Positions 29,501 through 40,400 of a stretch of 64,000 nucleotides of DNA are shown here, in pieces. Position 1 is the stretch's first letter; each line of letters starts with the position of its first letter. Source of the stretch: Limnomonas spitsbergensis (lineage: Eukaryota > Chlorophyta > Chlorophyceae > Chlamydomonadales); the NCBI GenBank assembly GCA_037349105.1, contig JAYJMM010000025.1, positions 186,001 to 250,000 of the forward strand. The letters run 5' to 3'. The notes beneath the pieces were generated by a model. It was not told where the DNA came from and did not search any database. It saw only the letters and a list, made by a program, of their open reading frames with translations. A program made the translations under genes and the position numbers.

Positions 29501-32500
29501 CTGTCCCCTCCCACCTTGGTTGCTCGCCCTCCGGTGGTTCCTGTCGCGCTGGCGGTTCTGGCCACGCGCTGGGGCCTGCTGCCCCCTGCTGGAAGTCCCT
29601 TGCACTGGGAGTTCCCATGGCAGTATCGAAGGTCCTGCGCCTGCTCTCCATGGGCATCCCCTGGCCCCTGCCTGGGCCCCAGGTTCCATAGCCCCGTGCT
29701 GGGCCTGCAGGCGCCCCTGGCCTGTCGCCTGTCAGCCCGGCCTGCTCCGGGTTGGTGCACTCGTTGGCAAAGTGCCCCGGCTGATTGCACTTGAAGCACA
29801 ATCCACCATGGCGCGGTCCCAGGTGACGCCTAGGCTCTGCCGCCCCGCTGCCCTCTGCCAGGGTTCTGTTTGTCGGCCCGGGGCCTGGGCCTCTCTGGTG
29901 CTCCTGCCCCTGCCTGTAAGGCCTGGCAACCTCAGCATGGTGCCGTTCCCTGGATCTGCCCCTGGGCTGGTCCCTGCATGGTGACCGCTGTCTGCGGTCC
30001 CTGCTCCTTTCCTCGCTGTTGCTGCGCCTCCCTGCGCCCTGCCGCTGGGTCCTGGCTGCCGGCGTTGGCACCGCCCCTTGGCGCTCCTCACTGATGGCCC
30101 TTTGCGCGCTTCTGCTGCGCCGTCGTAGCCTTCTGTCCCCTGAGCCGCTCTCGTCGCTGCTAGAAGGACTGCGCTTCTTCGGCTCCTCCATGCCGGAATG
30201 CTCGCTGTCCACGTCTCGTAGCGGGGACGGGGTCGCCAACATTGCCCTGACGCACCCCGCCAACTCCGGGTCTGTTTCAAATGGTAGTGGCTGCCCGTGG
30301 TTTGGCGGCCCCCCCAAGTGTTGTAGTCCCAGGGCCTCCTGCAGCCCGGTCAGCTCCTCTGCCCGCAGGATGTACTCTCGCTGGACCGTTGTCATGACCT
30401 GCTGACCATCCGTGATGACCTTCCACCCGGCCAGCTGGCCTTTCAGGTAATCCACAAATTCCGCTGACTGCTTCCACATTTGCCGCTCTCTCCATCTTAG
30501 AGCCTTTTTCAGCCCGTTGACTTGCCCTGCCAGCCTGTTGATTTGCCTGTCTTGTGGGCTGGTCCCTGGCTCTGGAACCTTCTCTACGCTGCAATCTTCC
30601 TCCTCCTCTGCTTCCTGCGCCTCATCTTCGCTGTTGCTGGCTGATTGCGCGGGGGCCCTTGCCGCCCCTGGCTTTCCTTGCCCCTGCTGCTGTTGCGCCT
30701 GCCTACCCTTGCCGCTGCTGGCCTGCTGCACTCTAGGCCCTGCCACCTGCGGTTGCTTTTGCAGCTGCTGCTGTTGCTGCTGCTGCTCTCCCCTGCTGCG
30801 CGTTGAAGTTGCCTGTGCAGCTCTATCGGCTGCAGCTGTGCCGTATCCCCTCCTCTGCGCTGCAGGCGGCCCTGCCTGCACCGCAGGCGCTGTTTCGGGT
30901 GTCCGCGAAAATTCCTGAATCCTCCTCTCACACTCCTCCACCGCGTGCTTGTCTGGTTTTCCGCACAAGGCGCACGGGTAGGCGGGGCATGCTGGCATGA
31001 AGTCCCTGACCGCCCTCTTCTCAACGTCAGAGAGTTCCGCGGCTCTGCGCGCTCTTGCCATCTCCTCTGCGGTTGGTGTGGCGGTCTCTTCCACTGCTGC
31101 TTCGACTGGCACCGGCCTGCGCCTTTGTAGCCTGGGGTTTGGCTCGCTGCTGGGTCCTGCGCCCTGTTCGGCCCTCATAGCGGTACCTGCGCGTGTGGCC
31201 ATGGAATGCTGTAAGAGCGGTTCGTGCTCTGTTTCAACTGTTGCAGCTGGCCACCCCTCTCTTTCTGCGAATCCACACTGAATTCCTGCCCATGCCACTG
31301 CTGCTGCCTGGTACCCCCCTGCCGGAGATGCCCGCAGTAGTGGCAGCGTAAGGTCCTTGACCCCTTGCACTCTCTGTGGGCCCTCTCTGGGCCGTAAGGT
31401 CAGCCTTCCTGCTGCCTCTAAGACCCCGTTATACTTGAGGAACTCTGGGTTCCCTACCAAGTGCTCATATGCATCCGGTGGTGTCTTAACGACCCTGACC
31501 ACCGTGGGCTCCATAATGGCATTGGGCCCTCCGTATCCATACACCACATAAATGAACAGTACTCCATACAGATCTGCCCCTGCATTGTCTGTGGTACGAA
31601 TCTTCTCGTCTGTACGCACCAGCTCCGCCCCCATGGCAACTAATTGCTCTGCAATATTGACAGTGATGACATGGCACGTGCATGCGGAGTCCATGAGTGC
31701 TTTCTGAGCCACCAGGACCCTCCCATTGACCATAAGTCCCACACACTGCTCTAGGTTGCTTCTGTCATTTTTGAAATACTGCAGCTTGGGTGCAGCCGTC
31801 ACCGTTCTACCCTCTGGCCTGGTGTTACTAGTCTCACCCCTGTGGCCGGTGCTGTCTCCTCCCATGGGCATCGTGGTGAACGACAGCGCTGAGAGCCGCT
31901 CGTTCACCTTGAACACCTGTAGGCGGATGTCAGACATATCGTCAGCTAGTTTACTCAATACCAGCCTCTTTGCTCCCTTCCTGGAGGGTTGTACCGTGAA
32001 TCCTGGTACTGGTTCCTCCTCCTGCAAAGGTTCTGGCAAAAACGACTTAGGACGGGCGTTATGAACTGCCTGCTTGAAACCTGCAGGCTTGGGTACCAGC
32101 CCAACCTGCGTCATCAGTGCTACGGACTCGCTGAGCATCTCTGCCATGGTCTGGTGCCATCCCTCTGGCTCAGCCTGCCCCGTTGCATTGCTGAGATGCG
32201 ACACGTGGGCTGCCTGCTGCGCCTGACCTCCCTGGCCAGGCCCAGGCCTAGGATACTGTCTGTTGTTCTGATTCCTGTCATACGGCCTGCCTGCCGCCTG
32301 TCCCTGCTGCGGCCTTGGCGGCAGGGGATACTGCTGTTGCTGCGGATACTGCTGTTGCTGCGGATACTGCTGTTGCGGCTGTCTGGCCGGTCCAGGTGTG
32401 ATGTCTGTAACCAGGGGCATAGGTATGCGCTCATCCCTAGCCCTGGGCGCCCTGCACTCCCTGGCTAGGTGCGACGTACTACCGCACTGGTAGCATGCCT

Positions 32501-35500
32501 TGGCTGCGCTTGAGCCACCCTCAGCGTTGTAATTTGCCGCCCCTGCTTGGTCCGCCCAGGTAACTCCTCTGGGTTTACCATCCATCCGCGCCTGTGGTAC
32601 TGCTGCTGAGCCTGTGGGGTGCACAATTCCATCAAGGCGTGTTCGCATCTCCCACTGTCCTGCTCTCTCTCTCCTGCCCCTGTTGGGCTGTGCCTCTCCC
32701 TGGCCAGGCCCGCTGTTGGTTATCTGCCTGAAGCCGGTACCTCCCAGGTCACCCATTTCCAGGGCAAACCTCTCCCACAGCACCACCTGCTGCGTGAGTA
32801 CTGCGATTTGGTCTTCATCGCTCATGCTGAGATACCCTGGCACCGTCATAACGAACTTGCTCAGCTTGGCTCTAGCAACCGCTGGGAGTCCGTCATGGAA
32901 CATGCGCGAGACCGAGTGGCTTCTGCCGAAGTGATCTACTGCATCCCTTGAGATCTGCAGCAACTCTGCCGTTGTCAGTACTCTGTGAGCAAATGCTTCC
33001 ACCGTCTCCTCTGGCTTGACGTCCGGGTCTAGAGTAGTTTTTACTCCTAGCCTGAGGTTGGTGATGGCCGTCCTCTTCTCTGAAGTTGGCTTTCCCACCT
33101 CCTCCTGGACCACCCTGATCCACAACGTGAGCAGCGAAGCTGCGCAACCCTGCTGCTCCGCTGGGGCTATCCACTGCTGTCCGATCCGCTCCACCTCTCT
33201 GGCAATTCTGTTTCCTGCGTGGGGCGCTGCCCTGATGGCTGCCATCAGCGGCCTCATGCTGGCAGGCTTGCTGTCCCACAGCTTGACCAGCGACTTGATC
33301 AGCAACGTCATAGCTGACGGCGACTGGCATGATCCAGCTATTTCACCTGCCACCACGGCCAATGCTGGTTGGTCATCTGACATTGCCAACCTGTTGTGCG
33401 ATCCCCAGTACCCACACGCATGGCAATACTTTCTGGCTGCAACCGCTCCTGGGTGTGACATATCCAGGACTGGTACGTTGCCTTGGATGGCTGGGATCTT
33501 GGCTACCTTGGCTACCCCTGCCAGCTGCAATACCATCTGTTGCTGCAGCTGCAGGTTCACCCTCGCCTGCTCCCGATCGAGCCTTTTCATTTCCTGGTCG
33601 CTGGACTCCTGTCTGGCTCCTGGCCTGCGTCTGTCCGATCCCCCTGGTCCCGAATCTACTGACCCTGACCGCGACCTAGGTCCTCCACTGCCGCCCCTCG
33701 ATGGGCTGCGGCCTGACTGATACCTGTCATGTCTGTTATAATCCTCATCATGATCGTGAGCGTCTCGTGATGGCTGTCTGCCCGCTCTGCCTGCCGAGCC
33801 TCTACTTCCTTCGGGTGGCGGTCGTTCTGGTTCGCTTCTGCTTGGTCTGCTGTCAGATCCAGGTCTCCACGGCTGTGCTCTGCCGGGCTCTGCCTGTCCC
33901 CTGGGCAGCTCCTGGTCTTGCCATTCCTGCCGCACACCTCTGCTGCGTTCCGCTGGTCCCCTTAATTGCTCCTGGCTCTGCTGGCTTGGCTGTTCCCTGC
34001 CCTCTGCCTGTCCTCTGGGCGGCTCTTGGCTATGCTGGTGAGGTTGTTCCCTGGAGTATGCCTGCCCCCTGGGCGGCTCCCGGCTCTGCCGACCTGGCTG
34101 CGTCCCGCCTGTGTAATTCCTGGCGTAGGAATCAGACTGTGTTTCCTCTTTGGTCTCCTGTATTTTTGGGCCACTGCTCTGTGCGCTGCCTGCATGCTCA
34201 TTCCTCCTAGCTCCTCTTGCCGCGCCTGGCTGCCTGTTCCTCAGGAATTCCTTGATGTAATCCACCTGGGTTTCCTGGTATGCGTTCTCTTTGTCCTCGA
34301 CTATGCGCAGCAACTCATAAGACTCTTGCATGCTTGCTCTGCGTGTCGCTGTGCTTTGCTCTGCCATTCTGGCAAGTGATTGGCTAGTCAATTCCGCCCT
34401 TTCGCTGGCGGCTGGACTGCTGGCTCTGGGTGCTTCCCTGCCCCTTGGCCGTCCTCTGAGGCTGGGCTCGCTGCTGACCTCGAAGGCTGCAGATCTGAGT
34501 GTTGGTGTTGGCGCGGCTCCTGCCTGCTGCTGCCACCTTTGCACCTCCCTGATCCCCTCAGGCCGCTGCACCCCTGTTTCAAATCCTTCCCACACCTGGT
34601 CCTCCTCATCCTCTGGTTCTGACCCAGGTTCCTCCTGGTCTCCTGTGACCTCTTTGCACCATTCGTCTGCGAAGGCTTTAACAGCCCTGGCTGCTTCGTG
34701 TCCCGTCCTTCCCTTGGATACCTGTCCAAGGGCGGCTAACAGTAGCGCCCTGTCCAGACCTGTGTGGGGGATACCCAACATGGCCTTTGTTGCCCATCCC
34801 CGCAGATGATGGGCCTTGAACTCCTCAATGGCTGTGACCTGGTCCTGGAAATGCAAGAACGTCCTGGAGCACACTTGCTTCCACAGGTCTGTTGCCCACT
34901 GCACAATTCCTGCCCAACCGATCGGCCCTTCTACCTCCTCATTTCCGCACGCGACTCCCCCGGTCTCCGAGCGCTCTGGCTCTCTCTGCCTCTGGCTGCC
35001 AGATCCCTCCTTGGACGTCTGCGCAGGTCTGTTCACGCTGGGTGGAAAACTGGACAGCGGTGTGCCGAAGACTGTGGATCCAGCTCCTCTTCTAACCAGT
35101 GCCTTGCGCGGCTGCAGCTGCTGCACGGGACGCAGTTCTGCTGTAGTCTGCTGCCCCTGCTTTTCCTGAACTGGGTCTGGCTGTTCTTCCTCGGATAGAT
35201 CAGCCCAAGGCTTCCCTACCGGCTCAGCTGGTTTCTCCCTGTCCTTGCCTGCCTGCGAGCTCTGTCTGCCTGCTGCTGGCTGTGGCTCATCTTCCTCGTG
35301 TTTGACCTCTGCAGGCACAATCCTGGCCCCATCTCCCTCCGTCTTTATTCGAGGTTTGACTTCGCAGGTCTTATGCCAGCCTGCAAACTTGTCTGAAGCT
35401 GCGGCTACTTCTGCCCTTAGACCCGATTGGCTGGGATCTTTTTCAACCTGCTGTGTAACACTTGCCACCCTGGGCAGGCTCTGCTGCGGCTCGGCCTCAG

Positions 35501-35921
35501 GTGCACTGCTCTGTCGCGTGTCACAGCTCTGGGATGCTTCCGTTGCTTGATCCAAGATCAACTCTGGGGTTCCCGCTTGAGTCTGCCCCTGCTCGAAATT
35601 CAGACAGCTGTCGGAACCAGCGGGCAACGGACCCCCTCGACCAATGCCTTTTCGTGTTACTAGTACTGCACCATCTGCTTGCGCCCCTGCCCCTCTGGGT
35701 GGTACACGGTCTGGCTCACGTACCCTGCAATCCTCTGCGGGCGGTTCTACTGGCTCTGACAGCTTTTCCGCTATCAACAGGGCTTCTGCCACAATCTCAG
35801 CACTAGCATTTTTTAGGTCTATTCCCGGCTCCAGCCCCCTCAGACGCCCACTCCTCCGTTGGACGTCAGGGTGCTGGTGCCTATCGGGGTTTAGATCTAT
35901 GCCTGTCATCTCTACAGGCAT
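29484..35921 (-). CDS. Gag-like protein with CCHC knuckles and aspartic-protease-like motif
   Basis: About 2,145 residues from the first ATG (MPVEMTGIDLNP); the frame is open upstream to 35,960, so the start is tentative. Residues about 1-870 are low-complexity, rich in E, Q, R and P (repeats of EPPRGQA and SREQP). Residues about 875-1,065 are helical and capsid-like (VEAFAHRVLTTAELL). A CCHC knuckle CYQCGSTSHLAREC lies at about 1,143. A protease-like stretch at about 1,400-1,440 has MDSACTCHVIT, Asp1411, with DSA in place of the usual D-S/T-G. A third cysteine motif, CALCGKPDKHAVEEC, lies near 1,650. Glutamine runs follow, then an RS-rich segment, and a second classic knuckle CFKCNQPGHFANEC at about 2,042. 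The protein would package the element RNA if this is a retroelement. Its length is well beyond typical gypsy Gag. Confidence 0.85.
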   Translation of the reverse strand: MPVEMTGIDLNPDRHQHPDVQRRSGRLRGLEPGIDLKNASAEIVAEALLIAEKLSEPVEPPAEDCRVREPDRVPPRGAGAQADGAVLVTRKGIGRGGPLPAGSDSCLNFEQGQTQAGTPELILDQATEASQSCDTRQSSAPEAEPQQSLPRVASVTQQVEKDPSQSGLRAEVAAASDKFAGWHKTCEVKPRIKTEGDGARIVPAEVKHEEDEPQPAAGRQSSQAGKDREKPAEPVGKPWADLSEEEQPDPVQEKQGQQTTAELRPVQQLQPRKALVRRGAGSTVFGTPLSSFPPSVNRPAQTSKEGSGSQRQREPERSETGGVACGNEEVEGPIGWAGIVQWATDLWKQVCSRTFLHFQDQVTAIEEFKAHHLRGWATKAMLGIPHTGLDRALLLAALGQVSKGRTGHEAARAVKAFADEWCKEVTGDQEEPGSEPEDEEDQVWEGFETGVQRPEGIREVQRWQQQAGAAPTPTLRSAAFEVSSEPSLRGRPRGREAPRASSPAASERAELTSQSLARMAEQSTATRRASMQESYELLRIVEDKENAYQETQVDYIKEFLRNRQPGAARGARRNEHAGSAQSSGPKIQETKEETQSDSYARNYTGGTQPGRQSREPPRGQAYSREQPHQHSQEPPRGQAEGREQPSQQSQEQLRGPAERSRGVRQEWQDQELPRGQAEPGRAQPWRPGSDSRPSRSEPERPPPEGSRGSAGRAGRQPSRDAHDHDEDYNRHDRYQSGRSPSRGGSGGPRSRSGSVDSGPGGSDRRRPGARQESSDQEMKRLDREQARVNLQLQQQMVLQLAGVAKVAKIPAIQGNVPVLDMSHPGAVAARKYCHACGYWGSHNRLAMSDDQPALAVVAGEIAGSCQSPSAMTLLIKSLVKLWDSKPASMRPLMAAIRAAPHAGNRIAREVERIGQQWIAPAEQQGCAASLLTLWIRVVQEEVGKPTSEKRTAITNLRLGVKTTLDPDVKPEETVEAFAHRVLTTAELLQISRDAVDHFGRSHSVSRMFHDGLPAVARAKLSKFVMTVPGYLSMSDEDQIAVLTQQVVLWERFALEMGDLGGTGFRQITNSGPGQGEAQPNRGRRERAGQWEMRTRLDGIVHPTGSAAVPQARMDGKPRGVTWADQAGAANYNAEGGSSAAKACYQCGSTSHLARECRAPRARDERIPMPLVTDITPGPARQPQQQYPQQQQYPQQQQYPLPPRPQQGQAAGRPYDRNQNNRQYPRPGPGQGGQAQQAAHVSHLSNATGQAEPEGWHQTMAEMLSESVALMTQVGLVPKPAGFKQAVHNARPKSFLPEPLQEEEPVPGFTVQPSRKGAKRLVLSKLADDMSDIRLQVFKVNERLSALSFTTMPMGGDSTGHRGETSNTRPEGRTVTAAPKLQYFKNDRSNLEQCVGLMVNGRVLVAQKALMDSACTCHVITVNIAEQLVAMGAELVRTDEKIRTTDNAGADLYGVLFIYVVYGYGGPNAIMEPTVVRVVKTPPDAYEHLVGNPEFLKYNGVLEAAGRLTLRPREGPQRVQGVKDLTLPLLRASPAGGYQAAAVAWAGIQCGFAEREGWPAATVETEHEPLLQHSMATRAGTAMRAEQGAGPSSEPNPRLQRRRPVPVEAAVEETATPTAEEMARARRAAELSDVEKRAVRDFMPACPAYPCALCGKPDKHAVEECERRIQEFSRTPETAPAVQAGPPAAQRRGYGTAAADRAAQATSTRSRGEQQQQQQQLQKQPQVAGPRVQQASSGKGRQAQQQQGQGKPGAARAPAQSASNSEDEAQEAEEEEDCSVEKVPEPGTSPQDRQINRLAGQVNGLKKALRWRERQMWKQSAEFVDYLKGQLAGWKVITDGQQVMTTVQREYILRAEELTGLQEALGLQHLGGPPNHGQPLPFETDPELAGCVRAMLATPSPLRDVDSEHSGMEEPKKRSPSSSDESGSGDRRLRRRSRSAQRAISEERQGAVPTPAARTQRQGAGRRSNSEERSRDRRQRSPCRDQPRGRSRERHHAEVARPYRQGQEHQRGPGPGPTNRTLAEGSGAAEPRRHLGPRHGGLCFKCNQPGHFANECTNPEQAGLTGDRPGAPAGPARGYGTWGPGRGQGMPMESRRRTFDTAMGTPSARDFQQGAAGPSAWPEPPARQEPPEGEQPRWEGTGGHTC

Positions 35922-36596
35922 TTTACGAACCGCACTGTTCTGCAGGCGTGCTGGCGACACCCCCTACAAAACCTGCTAACGTTTAGGCTTCTGCTCCTTA
36001 TCCTTACTGCAACCTGGTGAGGATCTGCTAGTCAAGGCTGGACGGCAGGTACAGCAATTTTGCGCGATAGGCCTTGCCCTCTGCTTTTATGCTCACTAAT
36101 ATTTGTATCTGGCGGAATCCTCCTTCGCCCTTTTTTAGCCCCTTCCCACCTTTGCTGGCTGGGCTGCCTCTAGCTGGCGCACGTCCCCTGCGGATGTCTG
36201 CCTCCTGGCGGATCTTGCGCTGTGTCAGTTCCTCTCTGACACCTGCGGGGATCCTTTGGTACACCACAAAATTTTAACCTTGGATGATCTGTCAACAAGT
36301 TTACTTCTGTCAATGATGAATGATTGGATCCACCTGATCTCAATCTGCAGTCATACAGGAATTATCTGCTGGGTGTATAAATCCACAGCCAGATCCTCAA
36401 GCCTCTCCTGGACTCAACACTAAGTTGCCACTCTTAGTGATTCTCAGGGCTTAACTTGGCACTCTCTATGGAGATTACCACAGCAAAGTGCAATTCATAT
36501 GCTGTCCAAGGTTGTTTGCATACAAACAAAATTCCAATCTCGCTGCACAAGCACCTTTAGCAGGAATTGGCAAATCAGGCTGATCAGGCTAGATCC
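35922..36596 (-). other. Element leader; possible short upstream frame
   Basis: Non-repeat leader between the terminal repeat and Gag on the coding strand. A basic 79-codon frame (36,267-36,028; VREELTQRKIRQEADIRRG) is open but starts at GTG, and nothing shows that it is translated. Confidence 0.4.
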
Positions 36597-36619
36597 ACTT
36601 CGTCCCTTTCTAAAGGACA
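36597..36619 (-). promoter_or_regulatory. 23-nt inverted copy of a repeat-B segment at the primer-site position
   Basis: The 23 bases directly inside repeat B are the exact reverse complement of 37,025-37,047 (and 20,539-20,561) within B. In an LTR element this is where the primer-binding site lies. Tf1/sushi elements self-prime through complementarity between that site and their own RNA, so this may be a self-priming site (inference). I noticed no tRNA-like TGG start. Confidence 0.6.
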
Positions 36620-37250
36620 CGCGAGGTGCGCTTCAGGTCCGTGGCGGACTTCTTTCCTCACTGCAGTGACGGACGCCTACGGGCAGGCTCAGTGACTACT
36701 CACTGGCTGCGAGTGCTCTTCGAGTTAAGCAGCTAGGTGGATATTGTGTATATATAGCAACAGACTTTGGGGGCATAGGCCTTCTGGCCGTCTGGTCGCG
36801 ATCCAGCTGGGCTATGTTAAGGACACTTACCGCGTAACACGCGGAGAGACGGACGGGACGAGGCTGCGTACTTCTTCTTCTGCAGAGTCTCGGTTCTCTT
36901 ACTGGGGTACTTGTCTCCAGCTAGATCAGCGGTGGCTGAGCTAGGCTTGACTCGAGTTAAGGTACTGACTTATATGGAAGCTGCTGGTCTCAAAGACTGC
37001 CGGTGCTTGTTACAAATAGAGGTCTGTCCTTTAGAAAGGGACGAAGTAAGTAGCCAAGGCAATTGCCGGGATACAGGGACCCGGCAGGCCCAGTTCAGAG
37101 TACGGTAGAACCTGTCAAACTAATCCTGCGTAAGCGGGTTTCTAGGTCTCAGCTCAAATCCGGAGACTCCGCAGATAAGCTGCGGAGGCTCCGCGGCCGC
37201 TAACTGCGGTCTAAACGGTTCTGTCACGTATACGGTAATATACTGTGACA
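36620..37250 (-). repeat. Repeat B, outer right copy
   Basis: 631 bases, differing from 20,134-20,764 at two positions (near 37,108 and 37,221). On the coding strand it is the 5' terminal repeat and presumably carries the promoter. Confidence 0.88.
36748..36757 (-). promoter_or_regulatory. Candidate TATA box (CTATATATAC)
   Basis: On the coding strand it lies about 130 bases before the internal region and about 830 before the Gag ATG. The same sequence is in the other B copy near 20,262-20,271. Confidence 0.5.
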
Positions 37251-37494
37251 CAAATGATTGTAGGGTTTGTACAGCAGGCGGTTGGAATTGGTGTACACTG
37301 TACCGTGAAGCCACCGCAAGTGGCGGTACAAATGTCAACTAGTTGTTCCAAGGGTCTAAACAGGCGACCATGGTTGGTCCCTGTGCGCATGTGGCTTTGA
37401 AGTCCCTAGTGGGGCGCAGTTTCCATTACTTCTTTAATTTCCACTCGCCTCTGGGACAATGAACGGACAATGGCCCCAAAGCGGTGACAGCATG
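37251..37494. repeat. Right flank: CAAA duplication and remainder of the 95-bp repeat
   Basis: CAAA at 37,251-37,254, then gtagggtttgtacagcaggcggttgg and gtgtacactgtaccg. This is the continuation of the array seen left of 19,901. Confidence 0.75.
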
Positions 37495-40400
37495 GAGGAG
37501 TCTTTTGTCCCCCGCTCCCAGGGTTGACCATCACCCCTAATCCGTGCGACCCTAGTGCCCACCCGTTTGGGGTTTACAACATGGAGGAGCCTTTTGCCCC
37601 CCGCTCCCAGGGTTGACCATCACCCCTAATCCGTGCGACCCTAGTGCCCACCCGTTTGGGGTTTACAGCATGGAGGAGCCTTTTGCCCCCCCGCTCCCAG
37701 GGTTGACCATCACCCCTAATCCGTGCGACCCTAGTGCCCACCCGTTAGGGTTTACAGCATGGATGAGCCTTTCGCCCCCCGCTCCCAGGGTTGACCATCA
37801 CCCCTAATCCGTGCGACCCTAGTGCCCACCCGTTTGAGGTTTACAGCATGGAGGAGCCTTTTGCCCCCCGCTCCCAGGGTTGACCATCACCCCTAATCCG
37901 TGCGACCCTAGTGCCCACCCGTTTGGGGTTTACAACATGGAGGAGCCTTTTGCCCCCCCGCTCCCAGGGTTGACCATCACCCCTAATCCGTGCGACCCTA
38001 GTGCCCACCCGTTTGGGGTTTACAGCATGGAGGAGCCTTTTGCCCCCCCGCTCCCAGGGTTGACCATCACCCCTAATCCGTGCGACCCTAGTGCCCACCC
38101 GTTAGGGTTTACAGCATGGATGAGCCTTTCGCCCCCCGCTCCCAGGGTTGACCATCACCCCTAATCCGTGCGACCCTAGTGCCCACCCGTTTGAGGTTTA
38201 CAGCATGGAGGAGCCTTTTGCCCCCCGCTCCCAGGGTTGACCATCACCCCTAATCCGTGCGACCCTAGTGCCCACCCGTTTGGGGTTTACAACATGGAGG
38301 AGCCTTTTGCCCCCCCGCTCCCAGGGTTGACCATCACCCCTAATCCGTGCGACCCTAGTGCCCACCCGTTTGGGGTTTACAGCATGGAGGAGCCTTTTGC
38401 CCCCCCGCTCCCAGGGTTGACCATCACCCCTAATCCGCGCGACCCTAGTGCCCACCCGTTAGGGTTTACAGCATGGATGAGCCTTTCGCCCCCCGCTCCC
38501 AGGGTTGACCATCACCCCTAATCCGTGCGACCCTAGTGCCCACCCGTTTGGGGTTTACAGCATGGAGGAGCCTTTTGCCCCCCCGCTCCCAGGGTTGACC
38601 ATCACCCCTAATCCGTGCGACCCTAGTGCCCACCCGTTTGGGGTTTACAGCATGGAGGAGCCTTTCGCCCCCCGCTCCCAGGGTTGACCATCACCCCTAA
38701 TCCGTGCGACCCTAGTGCCCACCCGTTTGGGGTTTACAGCATGGAGGAGCATTTCGCCCCCCGCTCCCAGGGTTGACCATCACCCCTAATCCGTGCGACC
38801 CTAGTGCCCACCCGTTTGGGGTTTACAGCATGGAGGAGCCTTTTGCCCCCCCCGCTCCCAGGGTTGACCATCACCCCTAATCCGTGCGACCCTAGTGCCC
38901 ACCCGTTTGGGGTTTACAGCATGGAGGAGCCTTTCGCCCCCCGCTCCCAGGGTTGACCATCACCCCTAATCCGTGCGACCCTAGTGCCCACCCGTTTGGG
39001 GTTTACAGCATGGAGGAGCCTTTCGCCCCCCCGCTCCCAGGGTTGACCATCACCCCTAATCCGTGCGACCCTAGTGCCCACCCGTTTGGGGTTTACAGCA
39101 TGGAGGAGCCTTTTGCCCCCCCGCTCCCAGGGTTGACCATCACCCCTAATCCGTGCGACCCTAGTGCCCACCCGTTTGGGGTTTACAGCATGGAGGAGCC
39201 TTTTGCCCCCCGCTCCCAGGGTTGACCATCACCCCTAATCCGCGCGACCCTAGTGCCCACCCGTTAGGGTTTACAGCATGGAGGAGCCTTTTGCCCCCCC
39301 GCTCCCAGGGTTGACCATCACCCCTAATCCGTGCGACCCTAGTGCCCACCCGTTTGGGGTTTTACAGCATGGAGGAGCCTTTCGCCCCCCCGCTCCCAGG
39401 GTTGACCATCACCCCTAATCCGTGCGACCCTAGTGCCCACCCGTTTGGGGTTTACAGCATGGAGGAGCCTTTCGCCCCCCGCTCCCAGGGTTGACCATCA
39501 CCCCTAATCCGTGCGACCCTAGTGCCGACCCGTTTGGGGTTTACAGCATGGAGGAGCCTTTTGCCCCCCCCGCTCCCAGGGTTGACCATCACCCCTAATC
39601 CGTGCGACCCTGGTGCCCACCCGTTTGGGGTTAACAGCATGGAGGAGCCTTTTGCCCCCCCGCTCCCAGGGTTGACCATCACCCCTAATCCTCGCGACCC
39701 TAGTGCCCACCCGTTTGGGGTTTACAGCATGGAGGAGCCTTTTGCCCCCCCGCTCCCAGGGTTGACCATCACCCCTAATCCGCGCGACCCTAGTGCCCAC
39801 CCGTTTGGGGTTTACAGCATGGAGGAGCCTTTCGCCCCCCCGCTCCCAGGGTTGACCATCACCCCTAATCCGTGCGACCCTAGTGCCCACCCGTTTGGGG
39901 TTTACAGCATGGATGAGCCTTTCGCCCCCCGCTCCCAGGGTTGACCATCACCCCTAATCCGTGCGACCCTAGTGCCCACCCGTTTGGGGTTTACAGCATG
40001 GAGGAGCCTTTTGCCCCCCCGCTCCCAGGGTTGACCATCACCCCTAATCCGTGCGACCCTAGTGCCCACCCGTTTGGGGTTTACAGCATGGAGGAGCCTT
40101 TTGCCCCCCCGCTCCCAGGGTTGACCATCACCCCTAATCCGTGCGACCCTAGTGCCCACCCGTTTGGGGTTTACAGCATGGAGGAGCCTTTCGCCCCCCG
40201 CTCCCAGGGTTGACCATCACCCCTAATCCGTGCGACCCTAGTGCCTACCCGTTTGGGGTTTACAGCATGGAGGAGCCTTTTGCCCCCCCGCTCCCAGGGT
40301 TGACCATCACCCCTAATCCGTGCGACCCTAGTGCCTACCCGTTTGGGGTTTACATCATGGAGGAGCCTTTCGCCCCCCGCTCCCAGGGTTGACCATCACC

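Larger units (their letters stand above)
19901..37250 (-). mobile_element. 17.35-kb gypsy-like element with DNA methyltransferase, no RT, split direct repeats
   Basis: The whole block starts TGTCGCACC, ends CTGTGACA and is flanked by CAAA. On the plus strand its order is A (19,901-20,136), B (20,134-20,764), gc, A (20,767-21,002), internal (21,003-36,619), B (36,620-37,250). The coding strand is minus. It encodes Gag with CCHC knuckles and an aspartic-protease-like motif, a frame-shifted linker, then a polyprotein with pre-RT motif, C5-cytosine methyltransferase, gypsy-type integrase and PHD finger. No YxDD reverse transcriptase or RNase H was found in any frame. The copies of A appear identical, and B differs at two of 631 positions, so the insertion is young. 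It may be a trans-mobilised retroelement or a gypsy-derived DNA transposon (Ginger-like elements also have gypsy-type integrases and 4-bp duplications). Methyltransferase capture by retrotransposons is known from dinoflagellates and Klebsormidium; I cannot tell how close this is. Confidence 0.9.

Noticed and set aside
21514..36280. Long plus-strand open frames across the large element
   Set aside because: They are antisense shadows of the GC-rich minus-strand Gag, methyltransferase and integrase frames and show no domains.
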